NCBI RefSeq assembly: GCF_024112395.2
Contig: NZ_CP078013.2
Span: 2,790,001-2,854,000 of the forward strand
Length of the DNA stretch: 64,000 bases
Reading direction: 5' to 3'
Source: Pseudomonas pergaminensis
GTDB taxonomy: Bacteria > Pseudomonadota > Gammaproteobacteria > Pseudomonadales > Pseudomonadaceae
The notes below the pieces were generated by a model that did not search any database, was not told the DNA's origin, and saw only the letters and a list, made by a program, of their open reading frames with translations. This document shows positions 62,438 through 64,000 of the stretch, piece after piece. Both the position numbers and the translations under genes were made by a program. Each line of letters begins with the position of its first letter. Position 1 is the stretch's first letter.

Positions 62438-64000
62438 ATGCTCATCGGTAGTTATTCACCCTCACTGGTCGTGATCTCGCTGTTCGTCGCGATCCTGGCT
62501 TCCTACACCGCGCTGGACCTGTCCGGCCGCATCGCCACTGCCAAGGGCCGCGCTGTCTATTTATGGATAACCGGCGGCGCCATGGCGATGGGCGTAGGGG
62601 TGTGGTCCATGCACTTCATCGGCATGCTGGCGTTGCGCTTGCCGTTTGCCCTGGGGTTCGACCTGGGTATCACCGCGCTGTCGCTGTTGATCGCAGTGCT
62701 GTCCAGCGGCTTTGCCTTGTGGCTGGTGAGCCAGCCACGCTTGCCCGCCTGGCAACTGGCCTTGGGCGCGCTGATCATGGGCACTGGCATTGCGTGCATG
62801 CACTACACCGGCATGGCCGCGATGCGCATGACACCCGGTATCGACTACGACCCGACCTTGTTTGGCGCGTCATTGCTGATCGCGGTGGGGGCGTGCGGCG
62901 CGGCGCTGTGGATCGCTTTCAACCTGCGTCGCAATACCCCGTACGTGCGTCTGGCACGCGGCGGCGCTGCGGTGGTGATGGGCTTTGCCATCGTCGGCAT
63001 GCACTACACCGGCATGGCGGCAGCGCGTTTTGCCGATGAAAGTTTCTGCGGTGCGGCGTTGAACGGGCTGAGCGGCAAGGGCCTGGATAACCTGGTGCTG
63101 GTGACCACCCTCGCCGTGTTGGCCATCGCTCTGCTGACCTCGCTGCTTGATGCGCGCCTGGAAGCGCGCACGGCGGTGCTCGCCGATTCCCTGACCCAAG
63201 CCAACCAGGAACTCACCCACCTGGCGCTGCACGACATGCTGACCGGTCTGCCCAATCGCACGCTGCTCGCTGACCGTATTCAGCAAGCCATGCAAGCGGT
63301 GAAAGAGCAGGGCGGCTGTTTCGCACTGATGTTTATCGACCTGGACGGTTTCAAGCCCGTCAACGATGCGTTTGGCCACCATATGGGTGACCAGTTGCTG
63401 CGCGAAGTCGGCCAGCGCCTGCGCGAAGATTTGCGCAGTCACGACACCCTGGCGCGCATTGGCGGTGATGAGTTTGTATTGCTGGTGCAACTGACCCAGC
63501 CGGATGACGCCCTTGGCCTTGCCGAGCGCCAGGTGGTGCTGATCAACCGCGCGTTCCAGGTGGCCGAACATGAGCTGAAGATCTCCGCCAGTGTCGGTAT
63601 CGCCATGTTCCCGGGCAATGGCAACAACCCCCAGGAACTGCTGATGAACGCCGACGCCGCGATGTACCACGCCAAGGGCGTGGGCAAGAACGGCTACAGC
63701 TTTTTCGATGCGTCGATGAACACCAATGCGCGCAAGCAATTGCAACTGTTGCAAGACCTGCGCAACGCGGTAGAGCAGGAGCAATTCCGCCTGTACTACC
63801 AGCCCAAGTTTGACGCGGTCAGCGGGATCCCGGTGGGTGCCGAAGCCCTGCTGCGTTGGGAGCACCCACAACAGGGCGTGCTGCTGCCGGGGATGTTTAT
63901 CGAGTTGGCGGAAAAGACCGGTCTGATCATTCCCATCGGCGAATGGGTCCTCAACGAAGCATGCCGACAGATGAGCCTGTGGTACGCCCAGGGCTACGAA
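62438..64000 (+). CDS. mucR: MHYT-GGDEF-EAL c-di-GMP enzyme, MucR-like (partial, cut by window end)
   Basis: 521 codons are visible. The N-terminal integral-membrane MHYT sensor (about residues 1-235) has the metal-binding repeats SMHFIGMLA, CMHYTGMAAM and GMHYTGMAAA. The GGDEF domain has an intact GGDEF motif preceded five residues upstream by the I-site RSHD, so it may be an active, product-inhibited diguanylate cyclase. The EAL domain begins with GAEALLRWEHP and IELAEKTGLI before the edge. This order matches P. aeruginosa MucR, which supports alginate-related c-di-GMP signalling. Phosphodiesterase activity cannot be judged because the domain is cut. Confidence 0.88.
   Translation, partial: MLIGSYSPSLVVISLFVAILASYTALDLSGRIATAKGRAVYLWITGGAMAMGVGVWSMHFIGMLALRLPFALGFDLGITALSLLIAVLSSGFALWLVSQPRLPAWQLALGALIMGTGIACMHYTGMAAMRMTPGIDYDPTLFGASLLIAVGACGAALWIAFNLRRNTPYVRLARGGAAVVMGFAIVGMHYTGMAAARFADESFCGAALNGLSGKGLDNLVLVTTLAVLAIALLTSLLDARLEARTAVLADSLTQANQELTHLALHDMLTGLPNRTLLADRIQQAMQAVKEQGGCFALMFIDLDGFKPVNDAFGHHMGDQLLREVGQRLREDLRSHDTLARIGGDEFVLLVQLTQPDDALGLAERQVVLINRAFQVAEHELKISASVGIAMFPGNGNNPQELLMNADAAMYHAKGVGKNGYSFFDASMNTNARKQLQLLQDLRNAVEQEQFRLYYQPKFDAVSGIPVGAEALLRWEHPQQGVLLPGMFIELAEKTGLIIPIGEWVLNEACRQMSLWYAQGYE

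Overview
This 64 kb window is chromosomal DNA from a fluorescent pseudomonad, most likely the Pseudomonas fluorescens group. The evidence is the gene content (mtlEFGKDYZ mannitol operon with mtlR, kguEKTD/ptxS, dpkA, sfnG, a fap-type amyloid locus, muxABC-opmB, a mucR-like MHYT-GGDEF-EAL gene) and the many paired REP sequences (REPINs) of two types, core GGAGCCGGCTTGCCGGCGA and core GGGAGCGGGCTTGCTCGCGA. No rRNA, tRNA, CRISPR array, prophage or insertion sequence was seen. Most of the window is ordinary high-GC core or flexible genome.

Layout. 1-2.3 kb: the 5' part of a functional-amyloid (fap-type) operon on the minus strand (fapA, fapB, fapC, partial fapD), with a terminator between fapC and fapD. 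2.6-12 kb: an orphan FecR-like protein, a PepSY protein, a small frameshifted gene, dpkA, DUF883, a LysR/nitrilase divergent pair, a LEA-type lipoprotein, an NCS2 purine permease and a chemoreceptor. 12.2-17.4 kb: 2-ketogluconate catabolism (kguE-K-T-D) with its LacI-type regulator ptxS and two identical operator palindromes. 17.4-20.2 kb: LysE exporter, AraC regulator, DUF1345, and one unrecognised gene. 20.3-26.9 kb: an RND pump pair divergent from an RstAB-like two-component system. 26.9-28.6 kb: DUF3455, ECF sigma and RskA-type anti-sigma. 28.8-33.8 kb: methyltransferase, TauE/SafE permease, a 765-bp nested inverted repeat, and divergent sulfur-scavenging genes sfnB/sfnG with sigma-54-type promoters on both sides.

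33.8-37.5 kb: a GNAT-C39 peptidase fusion divergent from an RLAN/ATP-grasp (RimK-like) ligase and a CorA-like protein whose GMN filter motif reads GMS. This looks like a poorly characterised peptide-tagging or peptide-metabolite system and is the best candidate here for novel biology. 37.5-39.8 kb: a ParD-like DNA-binding protein fused by a 1-base overlap to a second-type methionine aminopeptidase, then a short threonine deaminase behind what looks like a complete transcription attenuator (leader peptide with Ile-Ile-Thr-Ala-Ile, mutually exclusive hairpins, terminator). 40-41 kb: small DUF proteins. 41.1-50.8 kb: the mannitol/arabitol/glucitol ABC transporter and catabolic operon with REPINs inside it. 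50.9-52.9 kb: glycosyltransferase and thiol peroxidase. 53-62.2 kb: muxABC-opmB, four genes joined by ATGA overlaps, with a whole REPIN translated inside the opmB signal-peptide region. 62.4 kb to the end: a c-di-GMP enzyme cut by the window edge.
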